From: Neostapfia colusana | Lineage: Eukaryota; Streptophyta; Magnoliopsida; Poales; Poaceae | NCBI GenBank assembly: GCA_030760725.1 | Contig: JASWHV010000010.1 | Location: 31,067,760-31,131,759, forward strand | DNA length: 64,000 nucleotides | Reading direction: 5' to 3' | Shown: positions 41,327 through 52,999 of the stretch, in pieces | How positions within the stretch are numbered: the stretch's first letter is position 1 | How the letters are laid out: each line of letters opens with the position of its first letter | Program-made: the position numbers and the translations under genes | Notes under the pieces: generated by a model | Database searches by the model: none | Seen by the model: the letters and a program-made list of their open reading frames with translations, nothing else | Told to the model about the DNA's origin: nothing

Positions 41327-42291
41327 TGTTGAAGTGTTCAGTCGACACTTCCCCCGGGCCTGCACTGGGCAGCCCGCGGAGGTTCTTTTTTCGGTGGGGC
41401 TAGTCTCTAGCGGAGAGCTTGCGCAGATGGACGAGTTAGTAAGAGCTTGACACGGCGAGTTTTACGTGGTTCAGGCCGCCGGAGCGTAAAACCCTACGTC
41501 CACGGCGAGCTATGGAGCTCGCTGTATTGCTTGCTGCTCAGGACCGGAGGCCTGACCTCGGGGGTGAGTTACAGCTTGAGAGTGTATGGCTAGCGTATGA
41601 GTTGCAAAGTGCGAACCCTTGCTATCGACGCCTACCCGAGCCTTTTATAGTCCAAGGCTCGGGCAGCTTACAAGGGTGGGCCAGGACCCGACAGGTGGTC
41701 CCGGGAATATTGTCTATCATCTACCGTATCTGCAGTTATGCCGGTAGGTGCCTCTGGTCGAATGCTTCTGAGTCTTCATCTTGCCGCCCTGCCCATGCCG
41801 CATGCTAGTCGTAGTGGTTGATGACAGCGCAGGTGGCATGGGATGTCTTGTCGCGGTGTTTATTGGCTGGCAGGTTCTGACACCGCGCGCCAGTCTGTGA
41901 TGCGACTGGGCGCAACGGCACCTGACAGAAGCGTGCTCCGCGTCTCCGCATCTTGGGAAGACGCGGGCCTTGAATACCTTGTCTTTACGCCCGCTGCCTA
42001 TCGCTCGGGGCAGGCAGCGTCGTTCTGCTGCCACGTGGCGGGCCCGAAGCCCTTCTCAGAGGAGAGAAGGGTCAGTCCCGCGGGGCACGTGGAGCCTCCG
42101 GACCTCTCCCCGCGGAGGGAGAGGCTCGGCTTCTTTTGGCCATGTGGCGGGCCCGGAGCTCTCCTCTGAGGAGAGGGAGGTCCGGCCCCACCGGACGCGT
42201 GGCGCCTTCGGAGCTCTCCCTGCGGAGAAGGGCGAGTTCCTTAGGCATTTTACCCTGTGCGCGGGGGTACCCCATATCTCAGGTACTGACA
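41327..42291 (-). repeat. Solo LTR of the Tat family (965 bp)
   Basis: On the minus strand TGTCAGTACC at 42291 to CTTCAACA at 41327, flanked by the perfect ACATC duplication and interrupting the integrase codons of D. No internal sequence, so it is a product of recombination between two LTRs of a former insertion. It has the shortest U3 array, about one unit plus a part. TATA on the minus strand at 41642-41649. Confidence 0.9.
41642..41649 (-). promoter_or_regulatory. TATA box of the solo LTR
   Basis: TATAAAAG on the minus strand inside perfect hairpin arms (41635-41663). Confidence 0.6.
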
Positions 42292-42296
42292 ACATC
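42292..42296. other. Target site duplication, right copy
   Basis: ACATC; the integrase frame resumes at 42297 with CTATTGCGG as in E0. Confidence 0.85.
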
Positions 42297-43394
42297 CTAT
42301 TGCGGTGCATAACCCAGGGGGAAGGCTGCGACTTGCTCGCTGAGATCCATGGAGGCGAATGTGGAAGTCACTCTTCCTCACGCACGCTTGTTGGTAAAGC
42401 CTTCCGGCATGGCTTCTACTGGCCGACAGCACTCCAGGATGCCGTCAAGCTGGTCGAGAGTTGCAAGGCATGCCAGTTCCACACCAAGCAGATCCATACC
42501 CCGGCTCAGGCGGTACAGATGATCCCACCCTCATGGTCATTTGCCGTATGGGGGCTGGACATCTTGAGACCATTTCCCAGAACCGTCGGAGGATTCCGGT
42601 ACCTCTATGTCACCATCGACAAGTTCACCAAGTGGCCGGAAGCCACACCAGTTGTCACCATCAACAAGCAATCTGCTGTAATGTTCATCAAGTCTATTGT
42701 CTGCCGGTTCGGGGTCCCGAACAGAATCATCACCGACAACGGGACCCAGTTCACCAGCGCAGCCTTCCAAGACTACTGCGAAGACCTCGGCATCCAGGTG
42801 TGCTATGCTTCTGTCGTCCATCCAAAGAGCAATGGGCAAGTCGAGAGGGCCAACACGGATATTCTCCGGGGCCTTAAGACCCGCACCTACGCCACTCTGA
42901 AGAAACATGATGCCAATTGGGTGGATGAGCTTCCGAGCACACTATGGGCTAACCGGACATCCTAGAGACCGGCCACCGGAGAGACACCCTTCCTCATGGT
43001 GTATGGGCCCGAAGCTGTACTTCCCCCAGAAATCACCATTAAGTCTCACCGTGTCCGGGCTTACGACGAAGCCGCGCAGGACAACCTCCGGCGTGGGGAA
43101 ATCGACCTCGTCGACGAGGTCCGATTGCATGCAGCACTCCGTAACGTACGGTACAGACAAGCGCTTCTTCGCTACCACCAAAGATCTGTGCGTGCCCGGG
43201 AGCTGCAGGAAGGTGACCTGGTGCTGCAGCGCATACTTTCTCGCGAAGGGACCCACAAACTCTCCCCTAGTTGGGAAGGTCCCTTCCGAGTCACAAAAGT
43301 GTGCCGCCCCGGATGTGTGCGCCTTTCCAACGAGGACGGGGATCTGCTCCCAAACCCTTGGAACATAGAACACCTCCGTAAGTTCTACCCCTAG
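42297..43394 (+). pseudogene. pol: pol of element D, part 2: integrase
   Basis: Resumes after the solo LTR. Zinc region (IHGGECGSH ... SCKACQ), core with WGLDILRPF, ITDNGTQF and VERAN at D,D-35-E spacing. A TAG at 42963-42965 replaces CAG of E0. The frame then continues to the end LRKFYP at 43394. With the solo LTR and the upstream lesions it is non-functional. Confidence 0.8.
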
Positions 43395-43990
43395 AACAAA
43401 GATAGGACAGTCCTTTCTTTTCGTAATAAGTTCCATAGAGTCCAGGAACAGCGCTCGGAGCAACTAAGCCCCAGGGGACGGTAAAGGACTACGTTCAGCT
43501 TTGCCTGGTTCCGACTCCAAGCGCGTAGAGTCTTGCTTCCCTTCTTAATGGGGCGGGTCTTTGCCTCCATGTTTAGCCTGCCTTCCTCCTGTGGAAAGTT
43601 ATATGAAAAGAATCCTGTTCTACTTTGCTCTTTCCTCGTACTCATTTAAATTATGTACTAAGTTTTTTATGACTACCCTTGCGGTGCATGGCCGCCATGT
43701 GCTCAGCTCCCTCTTCTCATTCTCACCACTAGTCGGCATTTGCTACCCTACCAGAGGCGGTTGCATCGGAGGTACCTGCCAATAGTCGAAGGGGCCCCGA
43801 GCTCCCGGCACTTCGCGCACTACAGTCCCCAAGCACCGTGCATATGGTTAGGGACCGTGAGTCAAATAAGACTATGAGATAAGGGAGGGGGAGCCCCCAA
43901 GGAGAATTACGTTTTCCCTACTTGTGTGCAGGACCTCTCGGCCTCAAATCCCTACAGGAATGTGGTAGGAGCACCTGACCAATGGGACGC
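43395..43990 (+). other. Truncated 3' non-coding region of element D
   Basis: Matches 15386-15982 of E0 up to CCAATGGGACGC, where F begins. No coding frame. Confidence 0.6.
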
Positions 43991-45089
43991 TGTCGGTACC
44001 TGAGATATGGGGTACCCCCGCGCACAAGGTGAAATGCCTAAGGTGCTCGCCCTTCTCCGCAGAGAGAGCTCCGAAGGCGCCACGCGTCTGGCGGGGCCGG
44101 ACCTCCCTCTCCTCAAAGGAGAGCTCCGGGCCTGCCACGTGGCATACAGAAGCCGGACCTCCCCCTCCGCGGGAGAGAGGTCCGAAGACGCCACGCGTCC
44201 AGCGGGGCCGGACCTTCCTCTCGTCAGAGGTGAGCTCCGGGCCCGCCACATGGCATGCAGAAGCTGGACCACCCCCTCCGCGGGAGAGAGGTCCGAAGGC
44301 GCCACGCGTCCAGCGGGGCCGGACCTCCCTCTCCTCAGAGAAGAGCTCCGGACCGGCCACGTGGCTAGAAGAACGGTGCAGCCTGCCCCTGAGTGGTAGG
44401 CAGCGGGCTTAAAGGCGCTCCTCACCTTGCCCGTACAAGGTATTCAAGGCCCGCGTCTTTCCAAGACGCGGAAACGCGGAGCACGCGCCTGTCAGGTGCC
44501 GTTGCGCCCAGTCCCATCACAGACTGGCGCGCGATGTCAGAACCTGCCAGGTAATAAACGCCGCGACAAGACATCCCATGCCGCCTGCGCCGTCATCAAC
44601 CACTATGACTAGTGCGCGGCGTGGGCAGGGCGGCAAAATGAAGACTCAGAAGCCTTCGACCAGAGGCAACCACCGGCGTAACTCCAGATACGGTAGATAA
44701 TAGACAATCTTCCCGGGACCACCTGTCGGGTCCCGGCTTCCCTTGTAAGCCGCCCGAGCCTTGGACTACAAAAGGCTCGGGTAGGCGTCGATAGCAAGGG
44801 TTCGCATTCTGCAACTCATACGCTAGCCATATACTCTCAAGCTGTAACTCACCCCCAAGCTCAGGCCCCCGGCCCTGAGCAGCAAGCAATACAGCGAGCT
44901 CCATAGCTCGCCGTGGACGTAGGGTTTTACGCTCCGGCGGCCTGAACCACGTAAAACTTCCCGTGTCAAGCTCTCACTAACTCGTCCATCCGCGCAAGCT
45001 CTCCGCTAGGAACTAGCCCCTCTGAAAAAAGAACCTCCGCGGGCTGCCCAGTGCAGGCCCGGGGGAAGTGTCGATCGCACACTTCGACA
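43991..45089 (+). repeat. 5' LTR of element F (1099 bp)
   Basis: TGTCGGTACC to ACTTCGACA, close to the LTR of element C. G-box units at 44070-44370. The TATA position (44767-44774) reads TACAAAAG, so the core promoter is probably weakened, while the hairpin arms are perfect. Confidence 0.85.
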
Positions 45090-45093
45090 TTTG
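43991..45093 (+). mobile_element. Element F: 5' LTR and first bases of the primer site of a Tat element
   Basis: A complete LTR followed by TTTG, the start of the primer site TTTGGCGCGCC; then the CACTA transposon begins. The rest of F should lie right of the window. Confidence 0.75.
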
Positions 45094-45600
45094 CACTACA
45101 GGAAAACGACCAATTTTCGTGGGCCAGGAACCCACGACAATGCACGAAAAGCTCACGACATTACTTATTTTCGTGGTTTTTTTCATTAATTTCGTGTGTC
45201 TCCGGCTCACGAATTTAAAGCGTCGAAAATAACTTTTTTTTCGTGGGCCGCACACGAAAATACGAATATTTTCGTGTGCCAGGTCCGGCCCACGCAAATA
45301 AACTTAATTTCGTGGGCTCTTCTAGGCTCACGACACTATCATTTTCGTGGGTCCGGAAAAGCCTACGAAAACAATATTTTCGTGGGCCAATCGATTTCGT
45401 GGGCCCTGAGTGGCCCACGAACATAATATTTTCATGAGCCAGGACGGGCCCACGAAAATAATATTTTCATGGGCCTGGGTGGCCCACGAAATTAATTTGG
45501 TTATATTTTCGTGGGCCTTCACTGGCCCACGAAAATAATTTGACCATATTGTCATGGGCTCTTTTGAGGCACACGAAAATAGTGTGCCCATATTGCCTAA
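45094..45600. repeat. CACTA subterminal repeats, 3' side
   Basis: About ten copies of TTTTCGTGGGCC alternate with inverted copies GGCCCACGAAAA; at 45504-45536 two face each other as a near-perfect palindrome. In En/Spm such subterminal repeats are the binding sites of the smaller transposon protein. Confidence 0.75.
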
Positions 45601-45964
45601 ACCATCAATTTATCCACAAATTTCACACATTTGTCAAACTATACACACATTAAGTAAAGAAAACATTCATCACATGTCATATAGAAAACATTCAACACAC
45701 ATTACATAAAACATCAAACATCACAATTGTTACAAACGCTTTATTACAATCGTTTGATACATTCATTTTTCACCATCAACACACACACATTAAAAACAAA
45801 GTAAATTGATCGCCCGTCAACCTATCGCCTTCAGCAACATGTAGTATTATCTTTAGCGAGACTGCAAGTATGAAAATATAGATATTAGATAATAATGCTA
45901 TCCCATTTACTCTCACAGAATAGGAATCATTTAGACAAGATGTTATCTCATTCAAACAACTAAC
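45601..45964. other. AT-rich 3' flank of the CACTA genes
   Basis: No coding frame; probably the 3' untranslated and terminal spacer of the gene at 45965-48245. Confidence 0.4.
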
Positions 45965-48245
45965 CTAGTTGCTACCGCCAGGAGCAAAGTATTGATCGAT
46001 AGAGTTGTCGTCTCCGCAATGTCCCGCTGGAGACGGAGTTTGCAAATTTCTAACTGGCATTGACGATGATCCCTTAAAATTAAAAATGAGACATGTTACA
46101 ATATTACTACCATTTTATAATAAAAAAAGAATCTAACGAGTATATATACCTGTGTTCCTGCGGTAAAAGGGGGTGTAGACATCGGTTGCGAAGGATACGC
46201 CGGAAACTGTGGAGGCGGCGGCAACGGTGGCATGGCGATAGGCAATCCAAGTTGAGAAAAATATCCCTAAATTTTTTTAAACTGTTTAGCACAACCTCTT
46301 TATATTGATTATATAAATACTTCATCTCTTAATAACGTACCTGCATCTGTTGTTGCCATGTTGCAAGACTCGAGAAATATTCATTTTGAGATTTTATAAA
46401 CTCCTCTTGTTGTCGCATGCGTTCCTCCACTATTCTTAACCTAGAGTCATTTTCTGAACGCAATCGCTGTGTAGAACTCTGTCCACTCTGTAATGACCGT
46501 GACTCCGAGAGAACCACATCAGAGTTCATAATACCATTAAACATCGAATACCTACAATTATAATTATAAAATTCACAATTGAAAAGCAATTTATGTATGA
46601 GAATAAAGAAATAAGAGATGTACAAGTCACCTCCCGTGACGCTTTCCTCCACTGGATTGGTACAAAGCAACGACGTCGACATCTTGCTTTCTCCAATCAT
46701 AGTCATCTCCGTGACGTCGCACCACTTCTTTAGCATATTTCTCCTATGAGAAAAAATAATTGTAAACCAACTACACTACAATTATTTTGTCGAATCATTA
46801 GCATAAGTAATATGACGCACCAAGTTTTGAGTGGCTGTCGGAGTGCAAAGTTGATTTTCGTCGGTGCCTCTATGCCCTTTTATATAAGTATCAATAAAAG
46901 ATGGCTCCTCGCCACTTTCTGCAGCCTACATGGACATATTAAAAACCATGAATGTTTTAAAGCATATAACCTATCAACAAAATGTAAATATACTAAACTC
47001 ACCATTCGTTTTGAAAGACGAATATGACCATCTCCACCGTAACGGTGAAGAACTTGACCACCGGCTTCACGGTTCGTTCTTTTTGAGATAGATTTATCTT
47101 TATACTCCTTCGATGCCCAATAAGAACAGAAAGCATAATAAGCGTCAGAACACTTAACCATCCAAGGAATCATTACCTGGCGGTATTGATCCTCTTCTAG
47201 GTAAATTTTTGAAGCTCCTAGACGCTTGTTCATCATTTGTCCAAGCTTCTCCTTGTAATACATGCACACAGCTGTGATTCGTGCATTAGACATCATGTCA
47301 TTTACCACTTTGCGCGCTGCTTTATGAAAGACTTTATGTGTTTGTGACTCGAGGGCAGCGTCATGATCATCGGGCAAGCGATATCGTTCCTTTAAGTACA
47401 ATATATAATGTATTAGAAAAAAATTATCGAGTAAACATAATGAATTATTAGAAAATTGTACCCAAAAGTCGTGCCAGACGGCTCCTGCCACATTTTCATG
47501 CACGGGATGTGGAGCAATCTTGTAGTGCTCCCAATTTGTTGCAGGTTTTTCTTCGCCTTTGATAGTAACAAGACCAGGATAATTGTGACGACAAATGGCA
47601 CCCAACACCGCATTAGGCTGCCTACGGTGTTGTTTCCCATCCCAATCCAAGTCATCCCATTGCCTGCAAGTCATGTTAACAAAATATTATATTTGTCAAA
47701 TAATTCATGTCATAATTATTACTAAATAATATATTACTAACCAGTCGCCGATGGGAGTGATCCTTATTCTCTGTTGTTGAGGCACAGCCAGCGGGAGAGA
47801 GTTTGTAGACCGATATCTAAAAGATGGTGCCAAATCTCCCATATCTCTATCATCCTCCTCGCCATCCCCTTCATCATCATTCTCAACTTCCTCATGAATA
47901 TCGTCTCTAACTGTTGTTTGTTGTTCTTCCGGTGCAGAAACTTCTTCCCCTACATTTTCTTGACTTTCCACGTGACCATCCGGATCCTGAATATCCTGTT
48001 GCACCTGTTGTTAGAGAAATTAAGTTTCACATATTAAAATTAGATTAATACAATAGAAATAGAGAGACACAAACCTGTTCATTAGTTTCTTCCATACATC
48101 TTCTAAATGCTTCTCGTCTGCTATTATTTGAGGCACTACCCTGAAAAAGAGAGTCTTGGCTACGAGAAGAGGTTATGGACCGGCCCCCAGACTTGCTTGA
48201 GGAACCAAAAAGCCCCTTAGCGATACTCTTCACACTACGCGGCAT
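45965..48245 (-). CDS. CACTA accessory transposase gene (plant transposase, Ptta/En/Spm family), 9 exons by inspection
   Basis: Exons placed by hand with GT...AG borders and matching phases: 48245-48075, 48004-47742, 47663-47462, 47389-47003, 46925-46821, 46743-46631, 46551-46341, 46266-46150, 46072-45965. They join to 558 codons plus stop without interruption. The N-terminus is Ser/Arg rich (MPRSVKSIAKGLFG), then an acidic stretch, then the family core WDDLDWDGKQHRRQ ... NAVLGAICRHNYPG ... SYWASKEYKDKSISKRTNRE, then a short coiled coil (EERMRQQEEFIKSQNEY) and a Pro-rich tail ending FAPGGSN. The family pairs with TNP2 in autonomous CACTA elements and, as in En/Spm TNPA, probably binds the subterminal repeats. 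Exon borders need transcript support. Confidence 0.7.
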
Positions 48246-48336
48246 CCTGTTGAATAGAAAAATTGGTAAGAAAAAAATACAACAAACATAAAGTAACAAA
48301 AGCAATAATAACTGTAGCATAAAAAATATTACAGGA

Positions 48337-51300
48337 TTAAAATTCATCATGATCCGAAGTTTCTTCTATAGCGTTTTGCCAACCAACTTTCTTCTTCTGT
48401 CGAACCTTTACTTTTTTAGCTCTTGGTCGCTTTCTTTTAGCCTTTAGAACCTCCGCTGCTTCATTGTATTCAACATCACCTACTAATGTATCGAGTCCTA
48501 TACCATCATCGATGTTAAAAGATAGTGGGCCATCATCTTCTTGATACACTTCATCCTGTTCATCTCGGAAACCAGCGTCACTTGGGGCATATAAACGTTC
48601 TCGTGGATTGACTTTATAAACGACCCACCAAGCATTTAACTTTGGACAAGGATACGGTAGATAGTAAACTAACTCAACTTGATGAGCAAGAACGTAATTA
48701 TCACATCCACGAAGTCTTTCTTCATGTTTCACCTTGACTATACCAAATTCATCTTGTCGTGTTCCTCTGTTATTATCAAACCATTCACAGTGGAAGAAAG
48801 TAACTCTAAGATCTTTAGAACCGCCAAATTTGAACTCCACAATGTTTTGAATTATCCCATAGTAGTTCATTTCTTGTCCCTCTGCATCACATGCTCTAGT
48901 CACAACCCCACTATTTGTCGTGGCCGCAAGAGGATGTTTTGCTTCAAATTTGGCTGAACGAAACCGGAATCCATTTACGTCGTAACGACCGAAACTCTTT
49001 GCTGTTATTGTACCTTGAGAAAGTTGTTGTAGGTCCTCATGAACGTTTGCATCGACCATGCACTTGAAATTTAACAAAATATTAGTTGCATTAATCATAT
49101 TAACCTAGCAAAAGTACAATTAACATATAAGAAGAGATTGTTACATGCTTGCGAAACCAATTGACAAAGTTAGGCACTCCATGAAGACCATCACGTCGCA
49201 TTTTATCTAATTGTTTGCTTGTTGGTTGACGGGTGGACTTCCAATATTGTTTGTCAAACTTGCTGTATACAGAAAAGTATGCCTATATTAGAATATCACC
49301 TACTAGAGTTTGAGGTTTTTAGTCTTGCTATACTTGAAAAAAACTTACATAAAATATTGATCCATATCTTCAATATTTGTGTACATGTATAACATACATG
49401 AATTCCATTCTTCTTCTGAAACCACATGCCTACTGCTGCCACCAACTGTTTTTCCCTTCCATCCAAAAATATTTAGATTACTGGAAGGAGTTTGTTCATC
49501 TATGTTGTACCGCATTGTGGGAGCGTACACATTGTGTTCGTCTGAAAAAAAGGTACTTGAGAAGTATGCTACCTCTTTTAGAGCAAATGCTTCTGCAATA
49601 CAGCCTTCTACTCTTGCTTTATTCAAAACCATTGCTCTAAGTTTTTTTAGTGTCCTTTCAATGTGGTACATCCATCGATATTGCACGGGCCCACAAACTT
49701 TAGCTTCATACGGCAAATGTACAAGTAGATGTTGCATTACATTCATAAATCCTGGCGGGAATATCTTCTCCAATTTGCATATGAGTGCAGGTATTTCTTT
49801 TTCCAATTTCTCCATCATTTCAACTTTAATTTCCTTAGCACATAATTGTCTATAAAAAAAGCTAAGTTCTGCAAGTACTCTCCACACATCCTGATGCACA
49901 TATCCACGAAACATTACAGGAAGAAGTCTTTCCATTATTATATGATAATCATGGCTTTTAAGATTATTTAATACCCAATTTTCAAGATTTATTGTGCGTC
50001 TCAACCCAGCACAATAACCGTCTGGAAACTTCAGTTGTTGTAACCAGTTCAACACCTCTCTCTTTTCTTTAACTTTAAGGCAAAACGGAGCACGTGGCAT
50101 TTTTTGCTTACCATTACCATCTTGACTGATTTCTAAGGTTGGACGATTACAAATTTCCGCTAAATATTTTTGAGCCTTCATATTATCTTTTGTCTTTTTC
50201 AAATGAAAACATGTGCTAATGATGCTTTCGGCTACGTTGCGTTCCTGATGCATGACATCGATGTTGTGCAGAAGTAACAATGACTTAGCATAAGGAAGAT
50301 CCCATAATCCGCATATATGAGTCCAGTTGTGCTCCTGACCAAAACCAACAAACCCATCATCTGTAGGGACAAGTTTATTGAGCCATTCAACAATCTCACC
50401 ACTAGACAATCGTTTAGGCGGACCCTTTGTTACAATAGTATCTTTCCGAAATGTATTGGCTTGCCTCCTAAATGGGTGATTTGCTGGAAGAAAACGTCGG
50501 TGGCAATCAAAAAAACACACTTTGCCCCCATGAGTAAGTCTAAAGCAATCAGAATCTGAACCACAGATTGGATAACAGAGTTTACCGTGTGTGCTCCATC
50601 CTGAAAAAACACCATATGCAGGAAAATCATGAACCGACCACAAGTATGCAGCTCGTAAGTTGAAGTTCTGTTTTTTATAGCTATCATATGCTTCTACTCC
50701 GATCCATAATTCTTTTAATTCCTCGATCAACGGTTTAAGAAACACCCCTAAACGTTTTCCTGGATGCTTACGACCGGGAATTATAAGAGACAAGAATATG
50801 TAATCATATTTCATACACATAGCAGGTGGCAGGTTGTATGGAATAGCAAACACTGGCCAGCATGAGTATGAGGCTGCAGAAGTGTTGAACGGTGTGAAAC
50901 CATCGGTAGCCAAACCAATACGAACATTTCTAGGATCTTTTGCAAAATCTGCATCAAAAGAGTCCAGCGCCTTCCAAGCCTGAGCATCAGATGGGTGTGT
51001 CATTACTCCCTCTGTTTCACGCAAACCATCCTTATGCCACCGCATGTGTTTAGCAGTTGATTTAGATAGAAACAACCGTTTCAACCTAGGTGCAAGAGGC
51101 ATGTAACGAAGTTGTTTCGCTGCCACTTTTGTCTGTACTAATTCACCGTCCTCGTTTGTGATCTCAATGTATCGTGATTTTTTACAAACTGAACAATGTG
51201 TCGCATTTGCATCCTCCTTCCTAAAAAGCATACAATTGTTACCACAACAATCAATCTTTTCATATTTCATACCAAGCCCTGCCAACAATTTCTTGGACTG

Positions 51301-51867
51301 GTACATGTCTCTCGGCAACTTATGATTTGTCGGAAGAATGTCCGATATCAAGTCGCTTAGATCATCATAGCACTTGTTCGACAAATTATACTTTGATTTT
51401 ATAGACATGAGCCGAGTCACGGTCGCAAGTACAGACACTTTAGTGTGCTCATGCAACTGTTCATGCGATGCTGAGAGAATTCTATAAAACTCTTCAACTT
51501 CGGGTCCAGGAATTTCCACAGATTCATCAGCACCACATTCACGATCTAGTGCTTCGACCATGTCACCTATTTTATCCTCGGTTTCATCTTCCCTCACATC
51601 AACAGCAGCATTGCTATGGTACAACTCACCGTGCTCATACCATATTTCATAACCTGGCATAAAACCAAATCTACAAAGGTCTCGTTCCATCTCCAACTTT
51701 TCCTTGCATAAAGAGTTACGACACTTGTTGCACGGACATTTCACAAAACTGTTGGTCGATAATGAGAAAGCACGACTTATAAAAGCCTTAGTATTAATGG
51801 CCCATTCATTAGAAGGCGCTACATTCTTCCGCCAACCCTCATACATCCATCCTCTATGATTACTCAT
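48337..51867 (-). CDS. TNP2: TNP2-like CACTA transposase, 3 exons by inspection, intact
   Basis: ATG at 51867 (MSNHRGWMYEGWR). Exons 51867-49349, 49262-49145 and 49062-48337 join in phase to 1120 codons plus stop. Residues about 3-80 form the transposase-associated domain with CPCNKCRNS. Zinc-type cysteines follow in IDCCGNNCMLF and CSVCKKSRY. The tnp2 catalytic region spans about 240-520: LATDGFTPFN, IPYNLPPAMCMKYDY, FPAYGVFSGWST, HRRFLPANHPFR. A DUF4218-like region (about 640-760; LPVMFRGYVHQDVWRVLAEL) follows. Exon 2 gives KSTRQPTSKQLD and FVNWFRKH; exon 3 has the DUF4216-like block (VTFFHCEWFDNNRGTRQDEF) and a basic C-terminus. It catalyses excision and integration. Shares the strand with the accessory gene 92 bases downstream. 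No stop or frameshift seen. Confidence 0.85.
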
Positions 51868-52764
51868 GGTCTATATAATAAAATGCAAGAACAAAGATCT
51901 AAGATATCGAAATGACAATACCATATCAAAAGGTTAAATAAGTTTATGAGAACTAGGTTTTAATGAAACAAAACTTGTTACCTGCAATGTGCTGAGGCGG
52001 TAAGTCGACAATTGATGTACTTTCCTTTCACTACATACAATTCTGAAAAATAGACAAAACTTATTAATATACTTAATAATCAAAAATAGAGTTTCGATAT
52101 AGTATTATTCCACATCAGATAGATGTTTGCAAAAGAAGCATATAGTATTATTCTTATCATGACTAATTTATCTAGTATTTTGTAACTCCTATAAAAAACA
52201 GACTACACACTTTATTTTTTATTAGCACCGGGAAAATAGTATGATGACATAAATTAATTACTTTATTGTTACAAATAACGACCACAGTTTGTACATGTAG
52301 TTGTATCAACTATATACGCCTATACATCACTAGCAGCTATACATGTTGTTTTATATATCAATGTATATAATGGCAAGTAATGCGGGCTACAAATAATCAT
52401 TCAAATGCTATAACTACTGTGTCATCACATACGCTCTCTTTGGAGACCCTTTGCTCCATGAATTCATATGTGACAAAATTCCATATCAAGTGTAAGCATT
52501 GGCTCAATATCCACTTATGCTGTCACAAATTCTCACAAAATCACACATGAGTTCATCACTACTGACCTAGCCGGCTTTGGAGGTGGCTCGGGCGGCGTCC
52601 GGAGTGAGAGGCCGGAGATTGGCGGCGTTCGGCACCGACGGCGTGCGTGGCGGCCGGGGGCAGCCCGGAGAAGATGAACTTCGATGGCGGGAGGAGCTGG
52701 GCCGGCGGCTCCGGGAGGGGCGGGCGCCGGGAGGGGCGGGCGCCGGGATACCTACACTGTATCG
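51868..52764. other. 5' flank of the CACTA transposase gene
   Basis: AT-rich to 52560, no frame on either strand; then a GC-rich block 52565-52760. Probably contains the 5' untranslated region and intron of the transposase transcript. Confidence 0.35.
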
Positions 52765-52985
52765 TTGATACGGTAGCTCATCGGTCACAAATAAACATTG
52801 TAAAGAAACAATGTTGTAAAAAACTGTAATCGTTCTAAACATTGCATATATAAAGAAACAAGTATGGTAGCTTATAACTATACTTGAGTTATAACCCACA
52901 CTGCATCGTTCTAAAAAACAATGTTATAAAGAAACAAGTATGGTAGCTTATGGGTCACAACTAAACATTGCATTGTTGATATGTC
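52765..52985. repeat. Short imperfect repeats in CACTA 5' region
   Basis: Segments with ATAAAGAAACAAGTATGGTA (at about 52849 and 52931) and AAACATTG/CAATGTT recur two to three times, giving about 80-100 bp direct repeats with internal inverted parts. Confidence 0.5.
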
Positions 52986-52999
52986 TAAATACAGTTACC

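Larger units (their letters stand above)
35687..43990 (+). mobile_element. Element D: pol-bearing Tat-type element with truncated 5' LTR and a solo LTR inside
   Basis: Last 481 bases of a 5' LTR, primer site, gag-protease, pol (split by the solo LTR at 41327-42291) and the first ~600 bases of the 3' region, where the LTR of element F starts (expected duplication GACGC, 43986-43990). No 3' LTR in view. Confidence 0.8.
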
